Positions 51,552-60,968 of a stretch of 64,000 bases of DNA are shown here, in pieces (position 1 is the first letter of the stretch; each line of letters begins with the position of its first letter). The stretch lies in assembly GCA_046260765.1 (NCBI GenBank), contig JBHEOO010000002.1, positions 1-64,000 of the forward strand. Direction: 5' to 3'. The translations under genes and the position numbers were made by a program. The DNA comes from Chromatocurvus sp046260765 (GTDB lineage Bacteria > Pseudomonadota > Gammaproteobacteria > Pseudomonadales > Halieaceae). Below the pieces are notes generated by a model. That model was not told where the DNA came from. It was given only the letters and a program-made list of their open reading frames with translations, and searched no databases.

Positions 51552-52214
51552 TCAGCGATCCCAGCGGTAGCGGGCGGATCGATACGTGACTTTCATTTTC
51601 GCCATGTCCAGCGGCGCCTTGAAGAAGCCGTGGTAATCGCCGCGGGGATTGATCAGAACCACATTGGCGCTGTGATCAACGACGTAGTCCTCCCCCTGAC
51701 CCGGCACTTTGCGAAAGGGCGTATTGAGGTTGGTGGCCAGGCGGAAAAGCTCGAGAAACTCGCCGGTCACGCCGGTAAAGTCTTCATTGAAATAGGGCAC
51801 GTAGGAAGATAGCTGCTCGACGCTATCCCGCGCCGGATCCACCGAGATCATGACCACTTCGGTATTTTCAGCTTCTGTGCCGGCGAGTTCCCCGATAAAG
51901 CGATCGAGAAACGCCATGGTGGTGGGACAGATGTCAGGGCAGTTGGTGAAACCGAAAAATATCAGCGTCCACTCACCCTCGAGGCGCTCCGGACTAAAAG
52001 CGTCGCCGCGATGATCCACCAGGGAAAAATCACCAACATCCCGCGGTGTTTCCATGAGATACAGGCCATTGGCCTGCATCTCCGACGTGGTCATTACCCG
52101 CGGCTGCTGCACGCGGTACACAAACCCCGCCACGATGACGAAAATGAACACCAGTACGCCGACGATTGTGTAGCGCACACCCGAGGGTGTCGGTGATCCG
52201 TCGCGTCCACTCAT
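51552..52214 (-). CDS. SCO1/SenC family copper chaperone
   Basis: A membrane-anchored thioredoxin-fold protein of about 220 residues that helps load the CuA site of cytochrome c oxidase. One N-terminal TM helix (IVGVLVFIFVIVAGFVY), then FFGFTNCPDICP with CxxxC at about residues 94-98 and the metal His in YVVDHSANVVLI. ATG 52214 is used; a second ATG two codons earlier is possible. It is the last gene of the oxidase assembly set. Confidence 0.92.
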   Translation of the reverse strand: MSGRDGSPTPSGVRYTIVGVLVFIFVIVAGFVYRVQQPRVMTTSEMQANGLYLMETPRDVGDFSLVDHRGDAFSPERLEGEWTLIFFGFTNCPDICPTTMAFLDRFIGELAGTEAENTEVVMISVDPARDSVEQLSSYVPYFNEDFTGVTGEFLELFRLATNLNTPFRKVPGQGEDYVVDHSANVVLINPRGDYHGFFKAPLDMAKMKVTYRSARYRWDR

Positions 52215-52220
52215 AGTCAA

Positions 52221-53132
52221 TCAGCCCTGTATCGGAAAAACGTAGTGATCAACCAACATGACCAGAAAAAGCAGCATGAGATAGTTGATGGAATACTTGA
52301 AGGTCATGATGGCGGCGCGCTCGTTGGTCCCGCGCATCAGGACAATGGCCCAGTACAGAAAGCGTCCCCCGAGAATCACGGCACCGGCGAGATACAGTGG
52401 GCCGGAGAGCCGCGTGACAAATGGCAGCAGCGTGATCAGGAACATAATGATGGTGTACAGCAGGATGTGCAGCTTGGTGAACTGATCGCCGTGGGTGACT
52501 GGCAGCATGGGCACGTCCACCAGGGCATATTCCGCCTTGCGATGAATGGCGAGAGCCCAGAAATGCGGCGGCGTCCAGGCGAAAATGATCAGCACCAGCA
52601 ACAGCGCATGGCCGTGCACTTCTCCTGTCACTGCGGTCCAGCCAAGGAGTGGCGGCGCGGCACCGGCAAGTCCGCCGATGACAATATTCTGCGGCGTGGC
52701 CCGCTTGAGGAACAGGGTGTAGACAAAAGCATACCCCACGAGGGATGCCAGCGTCAGCCAGGCGGTCAGCGCGTTTACCCACACCAGCAGAATCAGCATG
52801 CCCGCTAAGCCCAGTGCCGCCGCAAACAGACCCGCCTGCAGCGCTGACACGCGACCCTGGGCCATGGGGCGATTGCGCGTGCGCGCCATTCGCTGGTCAA
52901 TCTTCTGGTCCACCAGGTGATTGACGGCCGCAGCCGCGCCGGCACACAGAGCGATGCCCAGATTGCCCAGAATCAGTGCGTCCAGCGGCACCATACCGGG
53001 CACCGCCATAAACATACCGATGACCGACGTGAGGATCATCAGCGCGACGACGCCGGGCTTGGTCAGCTCCCGATAGTCCCGCCATGTCGCGCGACCTGGC
53101 AGAGTCCGGTCTGTCACCGCAGCTTCACCCAT
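52221..53132 (-). CDS. ctaB: Protoheme IX farnesyltransferase (haem O synthase)
   Basis: A polytopic UbiA-family prenyltransferase, 303 residues, which converts haem B to haem O for the aa3-type oxidase. The prenyl diphosphate site AAAVNHLVDQKIDQRMARTRNRPMAQG is characteristic, with about nine membrane helices. The start overlaps the previous gene by 8 nt. A cox15/ctaA haem A synthase is not present in this cluster, so it must lie elsewhere or be absent. Confidence 0.94.
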   Translation of the reverse strand: MGEAAVTDRTLPGRATWRDYRELTKPGVVALMILTSVIGMFMAVPGMVPLDALILGNLGIALCAGAAAAVNHLVDQKIDQRMARTRNRPMAQGRVSALQAGLFAAALGLAGMLILLVWVNALTAWLTLASLVGYAFVYTLFLKRATPQNIVIGGLAGAAPPLLGWTAVTGEVHGHALLLVLIIFAWTPPHFWALAIHRKAEYALVDVPMLPVTHGDQFTKLHILLYTIIMFLITLLPFVTRLSGPLYLAGAVILGGRFLYWAIVLMRGTNERAAIMTFKYSINYLMLLFLVMLVDHYVFPIQG

Positions 53133-53829
53133 TGGAGTTCTTCAGCAGAAACTTGAGGTCGGAGATCACGTCCTTATAGGAAATTTCCGGTGAGTAGGAC
53201 ATCATGATCCACCCGGCAGGGTCCACCAGATACCAGGTTTCTGGGTTGTCCGCGAGTTCAGGAAACAGCTGTTGCAACGCTGCGGGCGTTGTCGTCACCG
53301 CGGTGAGTCCTGGGTGCTCCCTGCGCAGATACGCATCGAAGCCCTCTGGTACGGGCTTGTCATCACTCAGGGCGGGCACCGTCAGGCTTATTTCCGGCAT
53401 TGCCGCCTCAGCGATGAACGCGCGACGAATACGGTTCATTTCCTTGCCCATGGCAATGTGAATCTGGCGCGTCAGGTACAGTCGTTCCTCGCAGGCCTCT
53501 GAACACGTCTCCCCGGCCTGGGGCACAAGCAGGGTCCACTTCGGATTGCTCACCGGGAAGGCCAGCGTTGCACCCATGTCATCTGTCGCGTCAAAGGCAG
53601 CGAGATCCCGCGGCGGCTGCACCAGCGCACCCTGGTTGGCGGTGCCGAGTGTGCCGACCACATCGATATCGCCCTCGACCACGAAGTACCACAACCAGCT
53701 GGCGGCCAGGATCATGGTCACCGGGATCCCGGCGATCAGTAGCAAGATCAGGCGTCCATTGCGTACGCTGGTATTGCCTGCAGCGGTCAGTCCGGCATCG
53801 CTCGGCTTGTCTGGCGTCGACGTTGTCAC
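53125..53829 (-). CDS. Uncharacterised membrane-anchored protein in the cox cluster
   Basis: A 234-residue protein with one N-terminal TM helix (LILLLIAGIPVTMILAASWLWYFV). The periplasmic part has a thioredoxin-like layout: WTLLVPQAGETCSEACEERLYLTRQIHIAMGKE with two close Cys (CSEAC) and later NPETWYLVDPAGWIMMSY. It resembles a SCO/TlpA-like fold and occurs between SURF1 and ctaB, so an oxidase assembly role is inferred. GTG 53829 with AGGAG 8 nt upstream is preferred; it lies 1 nt after the SURF1 stop. No confirmed family name. Confidence 0.7.
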   Translation of the reverse strand: MTTSTPDKPSDAGLTAAGNTSVRNGRLILLLIAGIPVTMILAASWLWYFVVEGDIDVVGTLGTANQGALVQPPRDLAAFDATDDMGATLAFPVSNPKWTLLVPQAGETCSEACEERLYLTRQIHIAMGKEMNRIRRAFIAEAAMPEISLTVPALSDDKPVPEGFDAYLRREHPGLTAVTTTPAALQQLFPELADNPETWYLVDPAGWIMMSYSPEISYKDVISDLKFLLKNSNG

Positions 53830-53830
53830 T

Positions 53831-54586
53831 TCATCTCTCCTGGCGCGTTCGATGACGCAGCACATCCCACAGGTTACTGCTGCGGAATACAAAAAATAAC
53901 AGTAGCACAGCGGCCATGGTGAACCATTGTACCGCGTAGCCCCTGTGGGTCTGGGGGCTGAGATTCACCACCTTCCAGTCAACCGACAGCGCGCCGGGCT
54001 GATCCGCATCCAGTCGCACCGCGTGCGGAAAGACAGCAGCACCGAGCCGGCGCTCCAGTGCCGGCACCAGCGGCCCGGTTTCCAGCGCCTGTATGACCCT
54101 TGGCCAATTGTCCACGGGCAAGGCCTGCTCCGCCAACAGGTAGGGTGGATCTGGTGGTATGTAGACCTGACCACGCAGGTCGAACTCACCCGCGGGCTGG
54201 GTGACATCGGGCAGCGTTCGTCGTGCCGCATCGCCGGCGGTCCACCCGCGATTCACCAATGCGTAGCCCGCGCCACCGGCGAGGCGAAACAGACCGATGA
54301 CCTCGTAGCCAAACTGCCCTCCCTGGATACGGTTATCCTGCAGCAGGTACTGACCAGGCATAAACTGACCACGCAACATCACAGGCAGGTAAGCGAGATC
54401 GCTCCGATCGGGGTCGAGGCCGGCCAGGTCTGCCGCTGCTCTTGCCTGTCGCTCCGCAAACTGCGCCGCCAGATCCCGCTTTTCTTCCTCCCGATCAAGC
54501 TGCCAGAGCCCGAGACCGATCAACAGCGGCAGCAACAGCAGCGTGAGCACCGTGGTGCGCCACTCGAAATCAAGAGCCAGCCTCAT
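53831..54586 (-). CDS. SURF1 family cytochrome oxidase biogenesis protein
   Basis: A 251-residue SURF1/Shy1 protein with two TM helices, one N-terminal (TVLTLLLLPLLIGLGLWQLDREEEKR, with the GxWQLxR signature) and one C-terminal (YAVQWFTMAAVLLLFFVF). The domain includes YLLQDNRIQGGQFGYEVI and LVNRGWTAG. It acts in haem/copper insertion into oxidase subunit I. ATG 54586 has GAGG upstream; the longer frame was rejected. Divergent from the DUF2909 gene. Confidence 0.92.
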   Translation of the reverse strand: MRLALDFEWRTTVLTLLLLPLLIGLGLWQLDREEEKRDLAAQFAERQARAAADLAGLDPDRSDLAYLPVMLRGQFMPGQYLLQDNRIQGGQFGYEVIGLFRLAGGAGYALVNRGWTAGDAARRTLPDVTQPAGEFDLRGQVYIPPDPPYLLAEQALPVDNWPRVIQALETGPLVPALERRLGAAVFPHAVRLDADQPGALSVDWKVVNLSPQTHRGYAVQWFTMAAVLLLFFVFRSSNLWDVLRHRTRQER

Positions 54587-54702
54587 AATCGTGTCGGCCT
54601 CATACCAATGACAGACAGGCGAAAACAGGCGAAAGGGCGAGCGCCGGGTTGCGTGCACCAACTGCGCTATACTCGATGGAAATACGCAGGGGGTATTCAG
54701 TT

Positions 54703-54948
54703 TTGCTTAAATTCCTGATAATCGTACTCATGGTCTGCCTTGTTGCCAGCCTCGGCAGCGGTTTTTACTTCCTGATGAAAGACCAGGGGGACAAGAACAG
54801 TCGACGCACCTTCCAATCGCTGGGCGTACGTCTGGGCCTGGCGCTGGGCCTGGCAGTGCTGATTGTGTACGGCGTGGCGTCAGGCCAACTCGGCCATCGC
54901 AATCCCTGGGATGCCGGACCCGTCAGCGAGGCATCCCAGTCGAGTTGA
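54703..54948 (+). CDS. DUF2909 twin-helix membrane protein
   Basis: A short 81-residue inner-membrane protein with two TM helices (FLIIVLMVCLVASLGSGFYFLM and GVRLGLALGLAVLIVYGV) joined by KDQGDKNSRRTFQSL. This matches the DUF2909 family that accompanies cox operons in pseudomonads. The start is TTG 54703 with AGGGGG at 10-nt spacing. It is encoded opposite to the oxidase genes, between coxC and SURF1. Confidence 0.75.
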   Translation: MLKFLIIVLMVCLVASLGSGFYFLMKDQGDKNSRRTFQSLGVRLGLALGLAVLIVYGVASGQLGHRNPWDAGPVSEASQSS

Positions 54949-54952
54949 CGTG

Positions 54953-55924
54953 TCAGAGAATGTAGACAAACAGGAACAGGAAGACCCACACGACGTCGAC
55001 AAAGTGCCAATACCAGCTCGATGCCTCAAACCCGAAGTGATCATCCGCCGTAAAGTGGCCACCACGCATTGAACGCAGCAGCTGAATCCCCAGCATCGTG
55101 GTTCCCATCAGTACATGAAAACCATGGAATCCGGTTAGCATGAAGAACGTGGAGCCGTATATACCCGAGTTCAGCGTCAGGCCAAAGTGTGCGTAAGCCT
55201 CGTAATACTCCAGCACCTGCAGAGAGAGGAAGACAAAGCCAAGCAATACCGTCAACCCCAGCCACTGGTGGAATTTCTTGCGGTCACCATCGAGAATACC
55301 CATGTGGGCGATATGCACGGTGACACTCGATGACAGCAGAATGAGGGTGTTCCAAAGCGGCAACCACGCATACCACGCCGAAGCCTCACCGAACGCCATG
55401 CTGGTTTTGGCACTGGCGAAAGCGCCGTTGTTGGCGATCACCTGGCTGCCTGCACCACCCACTGCCTCCTGAGGCGTCTGCGTCATTGGCCAGCTGAACT
55501 GGAAACCCTCCCAGAGGAGGCTATTCATGCGGCCACCGTCACCTTCACCGCCGAGCCATGGACCCGCCAGATTCCGCACGTAGAAAAGTGCACCGAAAAA
55601 GCAGACAAAGAACATAAACTCCGAGAAAATGAACCAGAACATCCCAAGCACGTAGGACTTTTTCAGCTGCACGCTGTTCATGCCGGCGATATTTTCCCGG
55701 ATCGCCATTCGGAACCAGATAAACAGGGTGGCAACGAAGACGAATAAGCCCACATTCATGACCGTCCATGAAGCAGGCTGATCTGGCGCACCGAAGGTCA
55801 GGTCGTTAATACCGGAAGCGGCGCCAAAAACGCTCATGACAAGACCGATGGTGGCAAAGACCGCCATCTTGCTTTGTGCCGGAACGTAATAGGGTTCGTG
55901 GCCGGGCGAGGATTGAGCTGTCAT
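54953..55924 (-). CDS. coxC: Cytochrome c oxidase subunit III
   Basis: A 323-residue seven-helix subunit. YYVPAQSKMAVFATIGLVMSVFGA begins it; FWFIFSEFMFFVCFFGALFYVRN and the C-terminal TGFHGFHVLMGTTMLGIQLLRSMRGGHFTADDHFGFEASSWYWHFVDVVWVFLFLFVYIL are diagnostic. It stabilises subunit I and proton uptake. GGAG lies 8 nt before ATG. It follows ctaG with a 51-nt gap. Confidence 0.96.
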   Translation of the reverse strand: MTAQSSPGHEPYYVPAQSKMAVFATIGLVMSVFGAASGINDLTFGAPDQPASWTVMNVGLFVFVATLFIWFRMAIRENIAGMNSVQLKKSYVLGMFWFIFSEFMFFVCFFGALFYVRNLAGPWLGGEGDGGRMNSLLWEGFQFSWPMTQTPQEAVGGAGSQVIANNGAFASAKTSMAFGEASAWYAWLPLWNTLILLSSSVTVHIAHMGILDGDRKKFHQWLGLTVLLGFVFLSLQVLEYYEAYAHFGLTLNSGIYGSTFFMLTGFHGFHVLMGTTMLGIQLLRSMRGGHFTADDHFGFEASSWYWHFVDVVWVFLFLFVYIL

Positions 55925-55975
55925 CGTTGTTCTCCGTTAAAAGCGCAAGCAGGCCAGAGCGGCCCCGTCAGTCGC

Positions 55976-56536
55976 CTAGCGTGCTGCAACGGCATCGCCA
56001 GCCATCGCAGTCACGTCAAACAAGGTATAGGAAAGAGTGATCGTGCGGATATCCCTGGGCAGATCGCGGTCGATAATGAACTGCAGAGGCATCTCTGCGG
56101 AACTCTCACCATCCAGTGGCTGCTGGTTGAAACAGAAGCACTCGGTCTTGTGGAAATATTCTGCTGCGCGAGACGGTGACACGCTGGGAATCGCCTGTGC
56201 CACCATCGCTCTGGGCAGCGGATTGCGAGCATGAAAAATCGTGGTGTTGGACGCACCAGGGTTGACCTTCATGATGCGATCCCCCGGCCCGAATTCCCAG
56301 GGCATACCCTCGTTGTTGGTTGCCACGAACTGAATCGTTATTTCCCGTGATTCATCCACCCCGGCCTGCACAGCAGTGTATGCCTGACCGCTGGTCTTGC
56401 CGTTGATACCAAGGGCATCGCAGAGCACGTTGTACAGCGGCACCATGACCACGAAGACAAAGGCAAACATGGCCACGGCAACGACGACCAGCTTGGCGGT
56501 CGTGTCGATGGCGGGGTTACGGCTGACGCGGAGCAT
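55976..56536 (-). CDS. ctaG: Cytochrome c oxidase assembly protein CtaG/Cox11
   Basis: A 186-residue copper chaperone for CuB. One N-terminal TM helix (LVVVAVAMFAFVFVVMVPLYNVLCDALGINGKT) and a periplasmic Ig-like domain with KTECFCFNQQPL, the CFCF copper-binding motif. GAGG precedes ATG 56536 by 9 nt. It sits between coxA and coxC as usual in proteobacteria. Confidence 0.95.
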   Translation of the reverse strand: MLRVSRNPAIDTTAKLVVVAVAMFAFVFVVMVPLYNVLCDALGINGKTSGQAYTAVQAGVDESREITIQFVATNNEGMPWEFGPGDRIMKVNPGASNTTIFHARNPLPRAMVAQAIPSVSPSRAAEYFHKTECFCFNQQPLDGESSAEMPLQFIIDRDLPRDIRTITLSYTLFDVTAMAGDAVAAR

Positions 56537-56547
56537 AACGTTGAACC

Positions 56548-58128
56548 TCAGGCGTGTGCGTGCGCCGGATCGATCTTTGGCGGCACTTCAAAGGTGTGGT
56601 AAGGCGCCGGCGTCGGCACCGTCCACTCAAGCCCCTCGGCACCGTCCCAGACCTTTTCATCGCTGACCGGCTTGCCGGAAACGATGGTGGCGACGACGTT
56701 GTAAAGGAACAGAATCTGGGACGCGCCATAAATGAACGCACCGATGCTGGACAGCATATTGAAGTCGGCGAACTGCAGCGCGTAATCGGGGATTCGGCGC
56801 GGCATGCCCGCGAGGCCCACGAAGTGCTGCGGGAAAAACGTGATGTTGAAACCGATAAACGAAATCCAGAAGTGTGTTTTACCCATGGTTTCATTGTACA
56901 TGCGGCCACACCACTTCGGCAGCCAGTAATAGACCGCTGCGCTCATGCTGAACACCGCACCAGCGACCATCACGTAGTGGAAGTGCGCTACGACAAAGTA
57001 GCTGTCGTGATACTGAAAGTCGGCCGGTGCAATGGACAGCATGAGGCCAGTGAAGCCGCCGATGGTGAACAGAATCAGGAAGCCGATGCAGAACAGCATG
57101 GGCGTCTCGAAGGACAGCGAACCGCGCCACATGGTGGTGACCCAGTTAAATACCTTCACGCCGGTGGGAACGGCGATCAGCATGGTTGCGTACATGAAGA
57201 ACAGCTCGCCCGCGATCGGCATGCCCACCGTATACATGTGGTGCGCCCAGACGATGAACGACAGAAACGCGATCGCCGCGGTGGCGTAGACCATCGAGTC
57301 GTAGCCGAACAGCGGCTTACGTGAGAATGCCGGAATAATCTGGGACACCACACCGAAGGCCGGCAGGATGATGATGTAGACCTCCGGGTGACCGAAGAAC
57401 CAGAATATGTGCTGGAACAGAACCGGATCACCGCCGCCGGCCGCTGAGAAGAAGCTCGTACCAAAGTGAATATCCATCAGCATCATGGTGACGGCGCCTG
57501 CAAGAACGGGCATCACCGCCACCAACAGGAACGCCGTGATCAACCAGGTCCAGACGAACAGCGGCATCTTCATGTAAGTCATGCCCGGGGCGCGCATGTT
57601 CATCACCGTCGCGATGATGTTGATCGAACCCATGATCGATGACAGACCGAGAATATGGATCGCGAAAATGAAGAAGGTCACCGACGGCGGCGCATAGGTG
57701 GTCGACAGCGGTGCATAGAAGGTCCAGCCAAAGCCTGGCGCACCGCCTTCCATGAACAGGGTCGACGCGAGCATCAGGAACGCTGGCGGCAGAATCCAGA
57801 AGCTCCAGTTATTCATTCGCGGTAACGCCATATCCGGGGCGCCGATCATCATCGGGATCATCCAGTTAGCCAGACCGACAAAGGAGGGCATGATGGCGCC
57901 GAACACCATGATCAGACCGTGCAGCGTGGTCATCTGATTGAAGAAGCCAGGCTCCACGAGCTGCATGCCGGGCTGGAACAACTCGGCACGTATAATCATG
58001 GCGAAGCTGCCGCCGAGAATGAACATCGCAAAGGAGAACCACAGGTACATGGTTCCGATGTCTTTGTGATTGGTGGTAAAAAGCCACCGCGAAAGGCCCT
58101 TGGCTGGACCGTGAGCGTGATCTCCCAT
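56548..58128 (-). CDS. coxA: Cytochrome c oxidase subunit I
   Basis: The catalytic 12-helix haem-copper subunit, 526 residues. Motifs include FFGHPEVYIIILPAFG (CuB His-Tyr region with the K-channel), WAHHMYTVGM (CuB His pair), and HDSYFVVAHFHYVM (haem a3/a His). A-type features place it with aa3 oxidases. GAGGGG precedes ATG. The operon order is coxB-coxA-ctaG-coxC. Confidence 0.97.
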   Translation of the reverse strand: MGDHAHGPAKGLSRWLFTTNHKDIGTMYLWFSFAMFILGGSFAMIIRAELFQPGMQLVEPGFFNQMTTLHGLIMVFGAIMPSFVGLANWMIPMMIGAPDMALPRMNNWSFWILPPAFLMLASTLFMEGGAPGFGWTFYAPLSTTYAPPSVTFFIFAIHILGLSSIMGSINIIATVMNMRAPGMTYMKMPLFVWTWLITAFLLVAVMPVLAGAVTMMLMDIHFGTSFFSAAGGGDPVLFQHIFWFFGHPEVYIIILPAFGVVSQIIPAFSRKPLFGYDSMVYATAAIAFLSFIVWAHHMYTVGMPIAGELFFMYATMLIAVPTGVKVFNWVTTMWRGSLSFETPMLFCIGFLILFTIGGFTGLMLSIAPADFQYHDSYFVVAHFHYVMVAGAVFSMSAAVYYWLPKWCGRMYNETMGKTHFWISFIGFNITFFPQHFVGLAGMPRRIPDYALQFADFNMLSSIGAFIYGASQILFLYNVVATIVSGKPVSDEKVWDGAEGLEWTVPTPAPYHTFEVPPKIDPAHAHA

Positions 58129-58141
58129 CGTAAACTACCCC

Positions 58142-59296
58142 TCAGCCTTTCTTGTGGTTAAAGACATCAATGGGCTGAACCATATCGCCCATATTGTTTC
58201 CGAACGCGTTGCGCTGGTAAGTGACAACTGCCGCCATTTCGACGTCGTTTAGCTGGCCGCCAAAGGCCTGCATGGCCGAACCCGCAACGCCGTTGATGCC
58301 AATATTGAGGTGGCCGCCAAGCTCACCGGTGGCCACGGCGCTGCCCGCAATCGCGGTGCCTACACCGCCCTCGCCGTTGGCCCCGTGACAGGCCTGACAG
58401 GCGCGCTGATAGACGGCTTTACCACGCGTCATCAGCTCGTCCATGCTGAAATTCTGCGCCATCAGCTCCTTGATCTCTTCTGCTTCAGCCTGCTTTTCAT
58501 TCATCCAGCTTGCATAATCTTCTCTGCTGACCACCTCCACGACGATCGGCATGAAACCGTGGTCCTTGCCGCAAAGCTCCGCACACTGTCCACGATAGGT
58601 ACCGATTTCGTTAGCCATCGCCCAGGTCTCGTTGATGAAGCCCGGCACCGCATCCTTTTTTACCGCGAGTTCCGGCACCCACCAGGAATGGATAACATCG
58701 TTTGCGGTGACAAGAAAACGAACCTTTGCACCAACCGGAATCACGACCGGCTCATCTACCTCCAGCAGGTAGTTGCTATTCTTCTTCTGGGTGTTGTAGA
58801 TCTCGGTCTGCGGCGTGCTCATGTTGCTGAAAAAGCTGACATTCTCGCCTTCTGCATTGAGATACTCGTACTTCCACTTCCACTGGTAGCCGGTAATGAG
58901 AATATCCATCTCGGCATCGTCGAAATCATAAATATCAATCAGGGTGGACGTTGCGGGAACGGCCATGCCGATGAGGATCACAAAGGGCACAACGGTCCAG
59001 GCAATCTCTACCTTGGTACTCTCGTGGAAAGAGGATGCCTTGGCGCCGCGAGATTTCCGGTGATAAATGATGGAGTAGAACATTACGCCGAACACGAGGG
59101 CACCGATAACGACGCAGATCCACAGAATAATCATGTGCAGATCGTAAATGGATTTACCCACATCCGTGACGCCTACCGGCATGTTCAGCTGGTTCATCTT
59201 GTCGTCAGCTGCCAGTGCCAGCTGCCCGGGGACTGCCGCCATCAGGGCCAGAAGGGCGAAGACACTTCTCGCCGGCCGTTTCGTTTGCACAGACAT
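58142..59296 (-). CDS. coxB: Cytochrome c oxidase subunit II with cytochrome c domain
   Basis: A 384-residue subunit II of the caa3-like type. A signal and two TM helices precede the CuA domain with HSWWVPELAVKKDAVPG and GQCAELCGKDHGFMPIVVEV (Cys-x3-Cys, His, Met). The C-terminal ~90 residues are a fused monohaem cytochrome c with CQACHGANGEGG. Electrons could thus enter from soluble cytochromes such as c4. It heads the oxidase operon. Confidence 0.96.
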   Translation of the reverse strand: MSVQTKRPARSVFALLALMAAVPGQLALAADDKMNQLNMPVGVTDVGKSIYDLHMIILWICVVIGALVFGVMFYSIIYHRKSRGAKASSFHESTKVEIAWTVVPFVILIGMAVPATSTLIDIYDFDDAEMDILITGYQWKWKYEYLNAEGENVSFFSNMSTPQTEIYNTQKKNSNYLLEVDEPVVIPVGAKVRFLVTANDVIHSWWVPELAVKKDAVPGFINETWAMANEIGTYRGQCAELCGKDHGFMPIVVEVVSREDYASWMNEKQAEAEEIKELMAQNFSMDELMTRGKAVYQRACQACHGANGEGGVGTAIAGSAVATGELGGHLNIGINGVAGSAMQAFGGQLNDVEMAAVVTYQRNAFGNNMGDMVQPIDVFNHKKG

Positions 59297-59603
59297 TTAC
59301 TGCGTCTCCAATCCGTAACTTTGTAGGGCCAATTCAGCCCTGTTAGTGATCCCGATTGCCTGTTTCTGACGTATGAAAAATTGAATCCCCGTTTTTACTA
59401 TTACGTCTACCCCTAGACTGCAGCATCAGTCTTGACCAGACTCTGGCGCTCTATGTGAGAGAAAGCGTCGCACAGATGTTCGGATGAGAAAAAGGCGGAG
59501 CGAAGTATAACCAACCCGCACCGCAAAACAATCCAAGGCACTGATTATCGCAGGTTTTTATCTGCGCCCAGAAACTGCCGAAAACGCAGCGAAAAGCCCA
59601 TAT
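59297..59603. other. Intergenic region between coxB and MATE gene
   Basis: About 307 bases without a gene. It contains the likely coxB promoter (separate entry), an AGGGC/GCCCT inverted pair near the coxB leader (about 59328-59344), and no open frame or RNA gene that I can support. The coxB leader would be about 200 nt, long enough for regulation. Confidence 0.6.
59504..59531 (-). promoter_or_regulatory. Sigma-70-like promoter for the cox operon
   Basis: On the minus strand TTGTTT (59531-59526), 16-bp spacer, TATACT (59509-59504). It would give a leader of roughly 200 nt before coxB. Confidence 0.4.
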
Positions 59604-60968
59604 ATGGACGCGAAGCGCAGCCTGGACCGCAACATATGGATAATTGCCTGGCCGGCCATTCTGGCAAATATCTCGATTCCCATTCTTGGCCTTGTCGATG
59701 CCGCAATGCTTGGGCATCTGGATGACACCCGATACCTCGCCGCGGTGGCACTTGGCGGCGCTCTTCTTTCCTTTCTCTACTGGGGTTTTGGCTTCCTGCG
59801 CATGGGGACCACCGGTCATGTCGCCCGGGCCCGCGGCGCAGGTGAAGACACCCTGGCGTTTCTGGTGCTGGCACGTTCTGCCGCACTCGGGCTGGCAATC
59901 GCCCTGGCCGTCATGCTGATGGGGCCTGCCTGGATCAAGCTCGGGCTCGCGCTCATGCAGCCCGCAGAGGCGCTGTCAGGGCACGCCAGTTCTTATATCG
60001 GACTGCGCCTGCTGAGTGCACCCGCCGTGCTCATCACCTACGCGATCGTTGGCTGGTTTATCGGCTGTCAGAACACGCGCTGGCCGATGGTCATTCTTCT
60101 CTTCACCAACGCGTTGAATATCCTGCTGGATGTGCTGTTCATCGTCGGTATGGGCCTCAACAGCGACGGTGCGGCCATTGCAACGGTCTGCGCCGAATAC
60201 AGCGGCCTGGTGCTGGGTTTGTTTGCAGTCTACCGGGCAGCGCCGAGGCTTCCCGGAACCCGTGAGCTTCGCGCCGGCATTACCGACCTGGATGCCTACG
60301 GCACACTCTGGCGCAGCAATCGCAACCTGCTGGTGCGCACGGTATGCCTGCTATCATGTTTCGCGTTTTTTACCGCAATGGGCGAAAAACTGGGCCAGAA
60401 TGTTGTCGCCGCGAATGCGCTGATGCTGCAGCTCCTGCTGTTCGCGGCCTTCGCGCTGGATGGTGTTGCCTATGCCGCCGAAGGCATGGCGGGCAGCAGG
60501 CTGGGGGCCCGGGATCTCGCGGGCTTCTACAGCGTAGTGACGCGCTGTGCCCTGTGGACCGCCGGCGGCGCCTGTCTCATCAGTCTTGTGATCGCATTGG
60601 CGCAGCCCGTGCTGCTGCCCCTGTTGAGCGATATAGGCGAGGTGCAGCAGGTCCTCGCGGACGTACACCTGTGGCTGGTACTACTGCCCCTGCTGGCAGC
60701 GCCAAGCTATCTGCTGGATGGTGTTTTTATCGGCGCGGCTGAGACACGCCCGCTTATGACCACGATGCTGTTCAGCGCGTTGCTGGTTTACCTGCCTGCC
60801 TGGTACTTCACACAGGCCTATGGGAATCACGGGCTCTGGCTGGCGTTCGCCCTGTTCAACGCGGCCCGCGGCGTGTCACTCGGGTGGGTCTTCCGACGCT
60901 TCTCCCGGCACGGATGCTGGCGTGAGGGGCCCGCTGGGGGAAGAACCCACGGCATCCCCCTGGAATGA
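59604..60968 (+). CDS. MATE family efflux transporter (DinF-like)
   Basis: A 454-residue 12-TM multidrug/toxin extrusion protein. It opens NIWIIAWPAILANISIPILGLVDAAMLGHL, a DinF-type signature, with an internal repeat (NLLVRTVCLLSCFAFFTAMGEKLGQNVVAANALMLQLL) at the second half. Substrate unknown. The 3' end overlaps the convergent yheV gene by 93 nt. Confidence 0.9.
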   Translation: MDAKRSLDRNIWIIAWPAILANISIPILGLVDAAMLGHLDDTRYLAAVALGGALLSFLYWGFGFLRMGTTGHVARARGAGEDTLAFLVLARSAALGLAIALAVMLMGPAWIKLGLALMQPAEALSGHASSYIGLRLLSAPAVLITYAIVGWFIGCQNTRWPMVILLFTNALNILLDVLFIVGMGLNSDGAAIATVCAEYSGLVLGLFAVYRAAPRLPGTRELRAGITDLDAYGTLWRSNRNLLVRTVCLLSCFAFFTAMGEKLGQNVVAANALMLQLLLFAAFALDGVAYAAEGMAGSRLGARDLAGFYSVVTRCALWTAGGACLISLVIALAQPVLLPLLSDIGEVQQVLADVHLWLVLLPLLAAPSYLLDGVFIGAAETRPLMTTMLFSALLVYLPAWYFTQAYGNHGLWLAFALFNAARGVSLGWVFRRFSRHGCWREGPAGGRTHGIPLE

